This document shows, piece after piece, positions 42,541 through 50,627 of a DNA stretch of 64,000 bases. Made by a program: the position numbers and the translations under genes. The stretch is from CAJCIS01 sp965276755 (lineage in GTDB: Bacteria > Pseudomonadota > Alphaproteobacteria > Acetobacterales > Acetobacteraceae). The DNA is taken from contig OZ255625.1 in NCBI GenBank assembly GCA_965276755.1, forward strand, positions 2,914,001 to 2,978,000. Reading direction: 5' to 3'. Numbering within the stretch: the first letter of the stretch is position 1; each line of letters begins with the position of its first letter. A model generated the notes under the pieces. It had not been told where the DNA came from and did no database searches. It saw only the letters and a list, made by a program, of their open reading frames with translations.

Positions 42541-43170
42541 ATGGAAGACGAAGCCTTCGACCAAGCCCTCATCGCCAGCGCCTTTACCCTGGCCGGAACC
42601 GATGGCTGGCGCGCCGTCAGCGTGGCCGAGGCGGCGCGGCTCGCCGATCTTCCCCTCGAACGCGCGCGCGCGCGCTTCCCCGCGCGCGATGCGATCCTGC
42701 TGCGTTTCGGCAGGTTGGCCGATCAGATGGCGCTGCAGGGGGCGGCCACCGACGGCTCCGCGAGGGACCGTTTGTTCGATGTGGTGATGCGCCGCTTCGA
42801 TGCGCTGCAGATGCACCGCGCCGGCGTGGCTGCATTGGTGCGCGCGCTGCCCGGCCACCCTGCCCTGGCGTTGGAACTGGCGTTCGCCACGAGCGGCAGC
42901 ATGGCCTGGATGCTGGAAGGCGCGGGCATATCGGCGCTGGGTGTGCGCGGATTGCTGCGCACACAGGGGTTGACCGCGGTGTGGCTCTATACGCTGCGGG
43001 CGTGGCTCGCCGATGACAGCACTGATTTGTCCACCACCATGGCGGCACTCGATCGCGCGCTGGGCCGGGCCGAGCAGTTCGGCGACATGCTGGACGGCGC
43101 CGGCCAGGCTCGGCCGAAGCCGTTCCCGGATGAGCCGCCGGTGGTGGGCGAGGGGCAGATCAGCGCCTGA
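42541..43170 (+). CDS. TetR-type regulator (COQ9-like C-terminus)
   Basis: A 209-residue protein, MEDEAFDQALIASAFTLAG, with an N-terminal HTH (VSVAEAARLADLPLERARAR) and a helical C-terminal domain. The pattern resembles the TetR/COQ9-like proteins of alphaproteobacteria. It is divergent from the ABC exporter with under 100 bp between starts. Its target is inferred from that position only. Confidence 0.7.
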   Translation: MEDEAFDQALIASAFTLAGTDGWRAVSVAEAARLADLPLERARARFPARDAILLRFGRLADQMALQGAATDGSARDRLFDVVMRRFDALQMHRAGVAALVRALPGHPALALELAFATSGSMAWMLEGAGISALGVRGLLRTQGLTAVWLYTLRAWLADDSTDLSTTMAALDRALGRAEQFGDMLDGAGQARPKPFPDEPPVVGEGQISA

Positions 43171-43176
43171 TATAAG

Positions 43177-43279
43177 GCTGGGGGAGATGTGCCATCCCCC
43201 CCAAACCCCCCGTCTTTATTTAGGACAATATCTAAATGAATGACGGGGGGTCTGGGGGGGATGGCACATCTCCCCCAGC
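43177..43279. repeat. Family 1 palindromic repeat, full inverted pair (copy J)
   Basis: Inverted arms with a spacer of about 35 bp, between the convergent TetR-type and HEAT-repeat genes. Confidence 0.85.
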
Positions 43280-43306
43280 TTTCCTGAAAAACTCAACTCG
43301 GTTGAA

Positions 43307-43825
43307 TCAATTACTTGGCCCGTCCCGCAGGTTGCCCGCGCGTGCACGCAACGACGGAATGGCCGAGTGCTCGGCGTAGGCCAGTGCGTCGTCCAGCCGC
43401 GCTGCCAGCGCGGGATGGCGTGCGGCAACATCGTGCAAGGCCTGAAGCGCCATGACACGCACGATCCTGCTGCGATCATGCCCAATGAGATGGCGCAGGC
43501 GAAGGCAGAACGACGCGGCCTCGTCATCGGTGAGCGGCAGGCGCGAGGCGATGGCGACCAGGTGCCAGCGCAGCCCGGGCGTGCCGTCGTCAAGCGCGCC
43601 CGAGAGAATGGCCGTGCGGCGTTCGGCGAAGATCACCGGCATGTCCCGCCCGAGTTTTTCCAGCGCATCGGCGGCGCGCATGCGCACCACCGCATCGGGA
43701 TGGGTCAGGCAATCCCACAATTGGCCGAACAGCGCCGGCTGCGCGCGCACGGACGCAGCCACGGCGTTTGCCTGCCCGATCGAGCGCCGATCCCCGCCGG
43801 TCAGCCGCGCCGCAATCGCCCGCAA
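43307..43825 (-). CDS. HEAT-repeat-like protein
   Basis: A 172-residue all-helical protein. Repeating units such as LTHPDAVVRMRAADALEKL, DDGTPGLRWHLVAIASRLPL and DRSRIVRVMALQALHDVAAR have the HEAT/Armadillo spacing of about 35-40 residues. It probably binds another protein; no catalytic motif is seen. It follows the membrane protein gene by 3 bp. Confidence 0.65.
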   Translation of the reverse strand: MRAIAARLTGGDRRSIGQANAVAASVRAQPALFGQLWDCLTHPDAVVRMRAADALEKLGRDMPVIFAERRTAILSGALDDGTPGLRWHLVAIASRLPLTDDEAASFCLRLRHLIGHDRSRIVRVMALQALHDVAARHPALAARLDDALAYAEHSAIPSLRARAGNLRDGPSN

Positions 43826-43828
43826 GGC

Positions 43829-44488
43829 TCATCCGCCACGCAGACGCATCTTGGCGAGCAGCACGCGCAAATTCAGCAGCGCCAGCACGCCCAGCAACCC
43901 GGCATAGATGGCTGAGGCCGTGTCCGGCCTCGTCAGGGCGCGCGAGGCGAACCATGCAGCACCTGCGCCTGTCAGGGCGAAGCCGATCCCCACGCTCCAC
44001 CAAGAACGCGTCGCCGCCAGCCGCGCGCGAACGTCCCGCATGGCAATGCGCCTTGGTGCCGCGACCGCACCCGCATAGAGCGGACGCACCGCAGTAATGC
44101 GCCAGACCAATCCGCCGGCGACGAATGCCATGATCATGGTCAGCCGGAAGGTCAGAACCCAAGGGCGCCACTGCCAGTACAGCGCCGGGTCCAGGCTGAG
44201 CAGGCAGAGCGGGCCGAGCAGTACCAGCAGCAGGATGACGCCGGCCGCGCGGGTGAAGCGGCCCATCTGGGCGCGGATGGCCTCTCGCGTGGCGGGGCTG
44301 ACCAGGTAGGCGCGGCCGAAGCGCCCGAACGGATGGTAGATGAAGTGATCGCCCTCGGGCTCGAACCAGACATCCTGCGCGCGCGCTGTGCGGCGCAGGC
44401 GGCGCAGGCGTAGCCAGATCACCAGGGGGATCAGCAACAGCGTGATGAGCGTGGCCGGTCCGTGCTGTGCCGCGTGGTCCATGGGCAT
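43829..44488 (-). CDS. Hypothetical membrane protein
   Basis: A 219-residue protein with about five hydrophobic helices (near 13-30, 82-102, 112-132, 165-183 and 192-210). A cytosolic segment WFEPEGDHFIYHPFGRFGRAYLV follows the first helix. The start could be 44488 or 44482 (MDHAAQHG). I do not recognise a family. It is likely co-transcribed with the HEAT-repeat gene. Confidence 0.6.
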   Translation of the reverse strand: MPMDHAAQHGPATLITLLLIPLVIWLRLRRLRRTARAQDVWFEPEGDHFIYHPFGRFGRAYLVSPATREAIRAQMGRFTRAAGVILLLVLLGPLCLLSLDPALYWQWRPWVLTFRLTMIMAFVAGGLVWRITAVRPLYAGAVAAPRRIAMRDVRARLAATRSWWSVGIGFALTGAGAAWFASRALTRPDTASAIYAGLLGVLALLNLRVLLAKMRLRGG

Positions 44489-44530
44489 GACGATCCCGAA
44501 AGCCGCGCCGCTGTGTCAAGCCAGGCGCAG

Positions 44531-44631
44531 GCTGGGGGAGATGTGCCATCCCCCCCAGACCCCCCGTCGATTTTAGGGCCTCGTCTTAAATTATGACGGG
44601 GGGTCTGGGGGGGATGGCACATCTCCCCCAG
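44531..44631. repeat. Family 1 palindromic repeat, full inverted pair (copy K)
   Basis: A full inverted pair in a divergent gap between the hypothetical membrane protein and phasin genes, a position not explained by termination of either. Confidence 0.85.
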
Positions 44632-44721
44632 CTCTTCACCCTATTGCCCTACCAGCAATTTCCAGCGCGCGCCAAAGCGTGTAGGGTCCGCGTCCGAACG
44701 AACACGCCAGGAGGTTGCACC

Positions 44722-45294
44722 ATGGCCGAACACACCACGTCACACACGCCCGTTGCCGACGCCGCCAAGCAGGCCGCCGAAACAGGCGCCAAGCTAGGCC
44801 AGGAAGCCGTCCGCCGCACCACCGAGACCGTCGGCAATTTCGCACGCTCGGCGGCCGAGACCAACAAGGCGCTGTTCGGTGACATCACGCGCATGTTCTC
44901 CGAAATGCGCTTCCCCACCATGCTGCCCGACGCCGGCGTGCTGATGGCGGCCCACCGGCGCAACATGGACGTGCTGAGCCAGGCCAATCGGCTCGCCCTG
45001 GAGGGCGCGCAGGCCGTGGCGCGGCGGAATATGGAAATCATGCAGCAGACCATGACTGAGCTGACCGAGCACGTGCGCGAACTCGCCAGCACCGATACGC
45101 CGCAGCACAAGGCGGCGCGCCAGGCCGAGCTGGTCAAGCAATCCTACGAGCACGCCATCAGCAATATCCGCGAATTGTCCGATTTGATCCAGCGCAGCAA
45201 TGGCGAGGCGGTGGCGCTGCTGAATGATCGTTTTCGCGAGGCTATGGACGAGGTGAAGGGGCTGCTCGAGAAGTCGGGCGAAAAGCAAAGTTAA
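44722..45294 (+). CDS. Phasin family protein
   Basis: A 190-residue amphipathic helical protein that coats polyhydroxyalkanoate granules. The central phasin segment reads ANRLALEGAQAVARRNMEIM and VKQSYEHAISNIRELSDLIQ. It is rich in Ala, Glu and Lys, with coiled-coil heptads. The ATG at 44722 has AGGAGG 8 bp upstream. No synthase gene is nearby. Confidence 0.85.
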   Translation: MAEHTTSHTPVADAAKQAAETGAKLGQEAVRRTTETVGNFARSAAETNKALFGDITRMFSEMRFPTMLPDAGVLMAAHRRNMDVLSQANRLALEGAQAVARRNMEIMQQTMTELTEHVRELASTDTPQHKAARQAELVKQSYEHAISNIRELSDLIQRSNGEAVALLNDRFREAMDEVKGLLEKSGEKQS

Positions 45295-45379
45295 GACTGG
45301 GGCTCTGCCCCAGACCCCGTCACGCGAGAGCGTGCTGCGCACGACGGTGGGGCGAAGCCGCCCCCCCGGACCCCCGTCT
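45295..45379. repeat. Family 1 subtype repeat abutting queE (copy L)
   Basis: GGGGCTCTGCCCCAGACCCCGTC, then the hairpin CGTCACGCGAGAGCGTGCTG, then GGGGCGAAGCCGCCCCC and ACCCCCGTC. It ends exactly where queE homology starts. Confidence 0.8.
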
Positions 45380-46009
45380 ATTTATACGGTCAAAGAGATT
45401 TTTCTAACTCTCCAGGGGGAGGGCGCGCAGGCAGGAAAAGTGGCCGTGTTCTGCCGTTTTTCGGGCTGCAATCTCTGGTCTGGTCGGGAGGCGGACCGCG
45501 CCACGGCAACCTGCCGGTTCTGCGACACGGACTTCGTAGGCATCAACGGCACCGCCGGCGGCCGCTACCGCTCAGCCAACGACCTGGCCGATGCCATCGC
45601 CGCCCAATGGATCGGCGGCCCCGCCAACCGCCTCGCCGTCCTGACCGGCGGAGAGCCCCTGCTGCAAGTGGACCCGCCGCTGATCGACGCCCTGCACGCG
45701 CACGGCTTTGCCATTGCGGTCGAAACCAACGGCACCATCGCGCCCCCGCCCGGCCTGGATTGGGTCTGCGTCAGCCCCAAAGCGGGCGCCCCGCTTGCCG
45801 CACGTGGCGGCGACGAGCTCAAGCTCGTCTATCCCCAGCCCGGCGCGCCGCCGGAGGCATTTGCGAAGCTGGCTTTCCGCCACTTTCTTCTGCAACCTAT
45901 GGATGGGCCGGACCTGGCACGCCACACGCAGCAAGCGGTGGACTATTGTCTGAGCCATCCGCAATGGCGCCTGAGCGTGCAGACGCATAAGGTGCTCGGG
46001 CTGCGTTAG
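45332..46009 (+). CDS. queE: 7-carboxy-7-deazaguanine synthase QueE
   Basis: A radical SAM enzyme of the queuosine/7-deazaguanine pathway. Homology begins at TVKEIFLTLQGEGAQAGKVAVFCRFSG (positions from 45386). The cluster motif is CX14CX2C (GCN, then CRFCDTDF), as in QueE. LTGGEPLLQVD and ETNGTIAPP follow. The expected ATG is an ATT (45380) and the bases before it belong to repeat L. Translation must start at ATT or at an in-repeat GTG (45332 or 45347). Confidence 0.8.
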   Translation: MLRTTVGRSRPPGPPSIYTVKEIFLTLQGEGAQAGKVAVFCRFSGCNLWSGREADRATATCRFCDTDFVGINGTAGGRYRSANDLADAIAAQWIGGPANRLAVLTGGEPLLQVDPPLIDALHAHGFAIAVETNGTIAPPPGLDWVCVSPKAGAPLAARGGDELKLVYPQPGAPPEAFAKLAFRHFLLQPMDGPDLARHTQQAVDYCLSHPQWRLSVQTHKVLGLR

Positions 46010-46023
46010 ACGAGGGACACGAC

Positions 46024-47355
46024 ATGGATGGCATGAACGCGGAACTGGCCCCGAACAGCCTGGCCGAATACTGGATGCCCTTCACCGCCAACCGCCAGTT
46101 CAAGGCCGCGCCCCGCCTGCTGGTGGCCGCGAAGGACATGCACTACACCAGCCATGATGGGCGCCAGATCCTCGATGGCGCGGCGGGGCTGTGGTGCGTG
46201 AATGCCGGGCATTGCCGGCCGCGCATTGCCGAGGCGATTGCGCGCCAGGCCGCGACCATGGATTTCGCGCCCATGTTCCAGATGGCCCACCCGCAGGCGT
46301 TCGAATTGGCCGCGCGCGTGTGCCGCATGCTGCCCGATGGGCTGGACCACGCCTTTTTCAGCAATTCCGGTTCGGAGGCGGTCGATACGGCGCTGAAGAT
46401 CGCGCTGGCCTATCACCGCGTTCGTGGCGAGGGGCAGCGCACGCGCCTGATCGGGCGGGAGCGCGGCTACCACGGCGTGGGGTTCGGCGGCATTTCCGTA
46501 GGCGGCATCGGCAATAACCGCAAGCAGTTCGGGCCGATGCTGCCTGGCGTGGACCATCTGCCGCACACGCATGATCTGGCGCGCAACGCGTTTTCTCGCG
46601 GCCAGCCGGCGCATGGCGCGGAGCTGGCGGACGCGCTGGAGCGCATTTTGGCGCTACATGATCCTTCCACGGTGGCCGCCGTGATCGTGGAGCCTATGGC
46701 GGGATCGACCGGCGTGCTGATCCCGCCTGTGGGCTATTTGCAGCGGCTGCGGGAGATTTGCAGCAAGCACGGCATATTGCTGATTTTCGATGAGGTGATC
46801 AGCGGCTTTGGCAGGCTGGGCGCGCCGTTCGCGGTCGATCTGTTCGGCGTGGTGCCGGATATGCTGACGTTGGCCAAGGGGATTACGAATGCGACGGTGC
46901 CGATGGGGGCGACGGTTGTGTCCTCGGCGATTTATGACGCGTTCATGAGCGGGCCGCCTGGGGCGATCGAGTTTTTCCACGGATACACCTATTCGGCGCA
47001 TGTGCTGGCTTGTGCGGCGGCTTTGGCCACGCTGGATGTTTATGAAGAGGAGGGGATTTTTGCCCATGCCGGCGAGATGAGCCCGTATTTCGAAGATGCG
47101 GTGCACAGCCTGAAGGGGCTGCCGCACGTGATCGACGTGCGCAATCTGGGCATGGTCTCCGGCGTGGAACTGGCGCCTCGGCCGGGGGCGGTGGGCGCAC
47201 GGGCGTATGACGTGTTCGTGGCGTGCTACCAGGCGGGGCTGCTGGTGCGGGTGACGGGCGATATCATTGCGCTCTCGCCGCCGCTGATTGCGGAGCGGGC
47301 GCATGTGGACGAGATCGTGGGGATATTGGGCGACGTGCTGCGCAGCGTGGCTTAG
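46024..47355 (+). CDS. Class III aminotransferase (beta-alanine/omega-amino acid-pyruvate type)
   Basis: A 443-residue PLP enzyme. Motifs: GAAGLWCVNAGHCRPRIAEA, FFSNSGSEAVDTALK, RGYHGVGFGG, LIFDEVISGFGRLG, and the PLP lysine in TLAKGITNATVPMGA. The closest pattern is omega-amino acid-pyruvate aminotransferase, moving amino groups from beta-alanine or other omega-amines to pyruvate. It starts 14 bp after queE. The exact donor is uncertain. Confidence 0.87.
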   Translation: MDGMNAELAPNSLAEYWMPFTANRQFKAAPRLLVAAKDMHYTSHDGRQILDGAAGLWCVNAGHCRPRIAEAIARQAATMDFAPMFQMAHPQAFELAARVCRMLPDGLDHAFFSNSGSEAVDTALKIALAYHRVRGEGQRTRLIGRERGYHGVGFGGISVGGIGNNRKQFGPMLPGVDHLPHTHDLARNAFSRGQPAHGAELADALERILALHDPSTVAAVIVEPMAGSTGVLIPPVGYLQRLREICSKHGILLIFDEVISGFGRLGAPFAVDLFGVVPDMLTLAKGITNATVPMGATVVSSAIYDAFMSGPPGAIEFFHGYTYSAHVLACAAALATLDVYEEEGIFAHAGEMSPYFEDAVHSLKGLPHVIDVRNLGMVSGVELAPRPGAVGARAYDVFVACYQAGLLVRVTGDIIALSPPLIAERAHVDEIVGILGDVLRSVA

Positions 47356-47356
47356 A

Positions 47357-47839
47357 CTAAACTGAAGACGGGGGGTTTGGGGGGGATGGCACATCCCCCC
47401 CAACTTCTTTCCTGTCTGGCGCAGTCAATTCAAATACGCTGACCAACTCAACAAGTCGCTTCGGCAAAGGCCGCGGTTTCTGCGTTAGGCGATCTCCGTT
47501 GACATAGACGGTGACACCTTCGACCAGTACATCTCCGCCGCGCCTGATCGAGGTGGCCATGCGAAAACTCGTCGTACCGAAATAGGCCGTGCGCACGCCA
47601 ATCTGCAATTCGTCGTCATAGCGCGCCGAGCCGCGGAAATTCAACTGCGCCGAGACCATGAACGTGTCGGTGCCCACAGCGGCGAACGCTTCGGGATAGG
47701 GCAGGCCGAGCGCGCGCATGTATTCGGTAAATGCCACATCGACATACATCAGGTAATGCGGATTGAAGACGATGCCTTGCATGTCACATTCCGCCCAGCG
47801 CACGCGCAAGGGGTGGAAGAAGCGGAACGCCTCGCTCAA
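47357..47839 (-). CDS. 4-hydroxybenzoyl-CoA thioesterase-like protein
   Basis: A hotdog-fold acyl-CoA thioesterase. The N-terminus RVRWAECDMQGIVFNPHYLMY has the catalytic Asp of this fold. QLNFRGSARYDDEL and RLVELVSVFE follow. The last 13 or so residues, VGGDVPSPPNPPSSV, come from repeat M, so the native end is near residue 147. It is followed by ATGA overlap from the hydroxylase-like gene upstream. The stop is one base from that of the aminotransferase. Confidence 0.85.
   Translation of the reverse strand: MSEAFRFFHPLRVRWAECDMQGIVFNPHYLMYVDVAFTEYMRALGLPYPEAFAAVGTDTFMVSAQLNFRGSARYDDELQIGVRTAYFGTTSFRMATSIRRGGDVLVEGVTVYVNGDRLTQKPRPLPKRLVELVSVFELTAPDRKEVGGDVPSPPNPPSSV
47365..47403. repeat. Family 1 repeat, single arm (copy M)
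   Basis: GACGGGGGGTTTGGGGGGGATGGCACATCCCCCCC. It lies at the convergent end of the aminotransferase and thioesterase genes and is coding in the latter. Confidence 0.8.
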
Positions 47840-48447
47840 CCCCGCTCCTGCTCACGTGGATAGAGCACGCGCGTGGTGCGGCTGCGCGTACCATCCTGCG
47901 GGTCGCGAAAGGTGCGGTAGAGCACATCCATCGCGGGGTTGCTGACGCCATACCAGAGTTTTTCGTTCACGAAATGATGGCGCAGGTGGTAGCGCTTCAT
48001 CCAGCGGCCGAACGCGGTCTTGGGCGTGTAGGGCAGATGCGCAATCAGGTGCACCCATTCGTAGTGCAGCAGCGCCAGCATGGCGCCGAGCGCCAACGCT
48101 GCGACCTGCCCCGCATTGTGCAGCACCGCGTAGGCGAGTGCGGCTGTGACGGCCAGGTTGGGCAGCACATACCACAGCGGCAGGAACAGCAGGTCCAGCC
48201 GCGCGGGTTCGGCATGATGGTCGTAATGCAGCCGGTGCTGCTTGGCGCGCAGCCAGGCCCAGCGCGAGGGAGGGGCGTGGAACATGAAGCGGTGCGTGGA
48301 GTACTCGCTGAGGTAGAACAGCAGCGCGCCCAAGCCCACGAGCCAGACGGGCACATGCAACCGCCCGGCCAGACCCGCCGTGCAGATCCCCCCGCAAAGC
48401 ACGATCAGCGCGCCGTTGCTGCCATGCAGCATGAACTTGCGAAACAC
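47836..48447 (-). CDS. Sterol desaturase/fatty acid hydroxylase superfamily protein
   Basis: An integral membrane di-iron protein of about 203 residues. Histidine clusters HRFMFH, HRLHYDHH, HYEWVHLIAH and YHLRHHF bind the metal pair. Several hydrophobic helices are present. The start is GTG 48447 (FRKFMLHGSN) or ATG 48432. Such enzymes hydroxylate carotenoids, sterols or fatty acyl chains. With a thioesterase coupled downstream, a lipid substrate is likely; this is inference. Confidence 0.8.
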   Translation of the reverse strand: MFRKFMLHGSNGALIVLCGGICTAGLAGRLHVPVWLVGLGALLFYLSEYSTHRFMFHAPPSRWAWLRAKQHRLHYDHHAEPARLDLLFLPLWYVLPNLAVTAALAYAVLHNAGQVAALALGAMLALLHYEWVHLIAHLPYTPKTAFGRWMKRYHLRHHFVNEKLWYGVSNPAMDVLYRTFRDPQDGTRSRTTRVLYPREQERG

Positions 48448-48469
48448 CTCGCCTCCCACCCTAACTGAC

Positions 48470-48503
48470 AAAAGTTTTTTGGTCCTTTTTTTCAAAAAAG
48501 GAC
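48470..48503. repeat. Family 2 T/A-rich palindrome
   Basis: AAAAGTTTTTTGG and TCCTTTTTTTCAAAAAAGGA, in the divergent gap between the hydroxylase and DUF485 genes. Confidence 0.8.
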
Positions 48504-48595
48504 TGCTTCTCTTCCTTCCTATCCCCGCCCAGCTTGCGCGAACGCGAATAGAAAGGCCACTCTGCGGAGATAAGGGTGCACACGGAGGATAGAGG

Positions 48596-48883
48596 ATGCA
48601 AGACGTGCGGGCCCACGCCGCTTTTGACGAACTGATCCGCCGCCGGCGGGCCCTGGCACTGGCGCTGACCGCCTGCATGCTGGTGATCTATTTCGGGTTC
48701 GTCTTCCTGGTCGCTTTTGCACCTTCTGTCATGGCCATTCCCGTGTCATCCACGATCACGCTGGGCTTCGTGCTGGGGCTGGGGGTGATTGTCGCAGCGA
48801 TTGTGCTGACCGGGATTTACGTGGCGCAGGCCAATGCCGCTTTCGATGCGCTGACTCGCCGCATCGTGCAAGGCGCGCCATGA
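48596..48883 (+). CDS. DUF485 membrane protein (YjcH-like)
   Basis: A 95-residue protein with two membrane helices (about 20-43 and 57-78) of the DUF485 family. It is nearly always encoded just before ActP and probably helps the acetate permease. It overlaps actP by 4 bp. Confidence 0.88.
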   Translation: MQDVRAHAAFDELIRRRRALALALTACMLVIYFGFVFLVAFAPSVMAIPVSSTITLGFVLGLGVIVAAIVLTGIYVAQANAAFDALTRRIVQGAP

Positions 48884-50511
48884 AGCGGCCAGCGGTCCTG
48901 ACTGCAGCCGGCATTGCCGTGGCCGGCAGTGCCGCCGCGGCCACACCCGCACCGGCGGCCACCAACAACACCGCCATCATCCTGTTCGGCGTGTTCGTCG
49001 CCCTGACCCTGGCCATTACCGCCTGGGCGGCGCGGCGGACCAGAACGGCCGCCGATTTCTACGCGGCCGGCGGCGGCGTGACAGGGTGGCAGAACGGCAT
49101 GGCCATTGCCGGGGATTTCATGTCCGCGGCCTCATTCCTCGGCATTTCCGCGCTGGTCTTTACCGCGGGGTTCGACGGGCTGCTCTATTCGATCGGCTTT
49201 CTCGTCGGCTGGCCGATCATCATGTTCCTGATGGCCGAGCGGTTGCGCAATCTGGGCAAATACAGCATTGCCGACGTGGCCAGCTACCGGCTTTCGGCCG
49301 TGCCGGTGCGCAGTGTGGCCGCCACCTCCACGCTGGTCGTCGTCATGTTCTACATGATCGCGCAGATGGTCGGCGCGGGGCAGCTCATCCAGCTTCTCTT
49401 TGGCCTACCCTACATTTATGCCGTTGTCATTGTCGGCGTGCTGATGATCCTGTATGTGACGTTCGGCGGCATGATCGCGACGACCTGGGTGCAGATCATC
49501 AAGGCGATGCTGCTTCTGGGCGGGGCCACTTACATGGCATTCGCAGCCCTGGCGCATTTCGGGTTCGATCTGAACGCGATGTTCGCGGCCGCGGTGCACG
49601 CCCATCCCAAACACGCCGCCATCCTGCGGCCAGGCCTGCAATACAAGGATCCGGTTTCCATTATCTCGCTGGGCATCGCATTGATGTTCGGCACGGCGGG
49701 GCTGCCGCACATCCTGATGCGCTTCTTTACCGTGCCGGACGCAAAGGCCGCGCGCTCCTCCGTATTCTACGCGACCGGGTTGATCGGCTATTTCTACATC
49801 CTGACTTTTGTCATCGGCTTTGCCGCCATCAGCATGGTCGGCGCCGACCCGGCCTACGTCACGGCGGGAAAGGTGATCGGCGGCGGCAACATGGTGGCCA
49901 TCCATCTGGCCCACGCCGTCGGTGGGGACGTGCTCAAGGGCTTCATCAGTGCAGTCGCTTTCGCCACCATCCTGGCCGTTGTTTCCGGCCTGACGCTGGC
50001 CGGAGCAACGGCGGTCAGCCACGATCTTTATGCCAACGTGTTTCGGCGCGGTCGGGCGACCGAGGGGCGGGAGGTCAATGTCTCGCGCATTGCCTCAATT
50101 GCGATCGGCATTGTGGCCATCGGGTTGGGGATCGTGTTCGAAAAGCAGAACGTCGCCTACATGGTTGGGCTGGCTTTTGCCGTGGCGGCGAGTGCGAACT
50201 TTCCAGTGCTGCTGCTGAACATGTACTGGCGCGGATTGTCCACGGCGGGTGCGGTGCTGGGGTGCAGTGCGGGCCTGGTCTCGGCCGTGGTGCTGACGGT
50301 GCTCAGCCCGGGAATATGGGTCAAGGTGTTCGGCTTTTCGGCCGCGATCTTTCCCTATGACAGCCCGGCCTTGTTTTCCATGCCGATCGGCTTTTTCGGG
50401 TGCTGGCTGGGCAGCTTGCTGTGGCGCGATGCGGGCGAGGCGGCGGCTTATGAAGGGCTGTATGTGCGCTCGCAGACGGGGATCGGGGCGGAAGGGGCGT
50501 TGGTACACTAG
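48880..50511 (+). CDS. actP: Cation/acetate symporter ActP
   Basis: A 543-residue sodium:solute symporter with about 13 membrane helices. Family segments: FYAAGGGVTGWQNGMAIAGD, FMSAASFLGI, LRNLGKYSIADVASYRL, and GTAGLPHILMRFFTVPDAKA. With the DUF485 partner this is the typical acetate uptake pair. There is a hydrophobic segment at the extreme N-terminus. Confidence 0.9.
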   Translation: MKRPAVLTAAGIAVAGSAAAATPAPAATNNTAIILFGVFVALTLAITAWAARRTRTAADFYAAGGGVTGWQNGMAIAGDFMSAASFLGISALVFTAGFDGLLYSIGFLVGWPIIMFLMAERLRNLGKYSIADVASYRLSAVPVRSVAATSTLVVVMFYMIAQMVGAGQLIQLLFGLPYIYAVVIVGVLMILYVTFGGMIATTWVQIIKAMLLLGGATYMAFAALAHFGFDLNAMFAAAVHAHPKHAAILRPGLQYKDPVSIISLGIALMFGTAGLPHILMRFFTVPDAKAARSSVFYATGLIGYFYILTFVIGFAAISMVGADPAYVTAGKVIGGGNMVAIHLAHAVGGDVLKGFISAVAFATILAVVSGLTLAGATAVSHDLYANVFRRGRATEGREVNVSRIASIAIGIVAIGLGIVFEKQNVAYMVGLAFAVAASANFPVLLLNMYWRGLSTAGAVLGCSAGLVSAVVLTVLSPGIWVKVFGFSAAIFPYDSPALFSMPIGFFGCWLGSLLWRDAGEAAAYEGLYVRSQTGIGAEGALVH

Positions 50512-50526
50512 GAAAGTCAGAAAAGA

Positions 50527-50563
50527 CTGGGGGGAACGAGCCGTTCCCCCCAGACCCCCCGTC
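50527..50563. repeat. Family 1 repeat, single arm (copy N)
   Basis: CTGGGGGGAACGAGCCGTTCCCCCCAG then ACCCCCCGTC. It lies 15 bp after the actP stop; the first part forms a perfect hairpin. Confidence 0.8.
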
Positions 50564-50627
50564 TTCATTTTGCTGCATTGCACCCAAAACTCTCGCCTTC
50601 CCCCGCCCCTCACGCTACACCCCGCCC

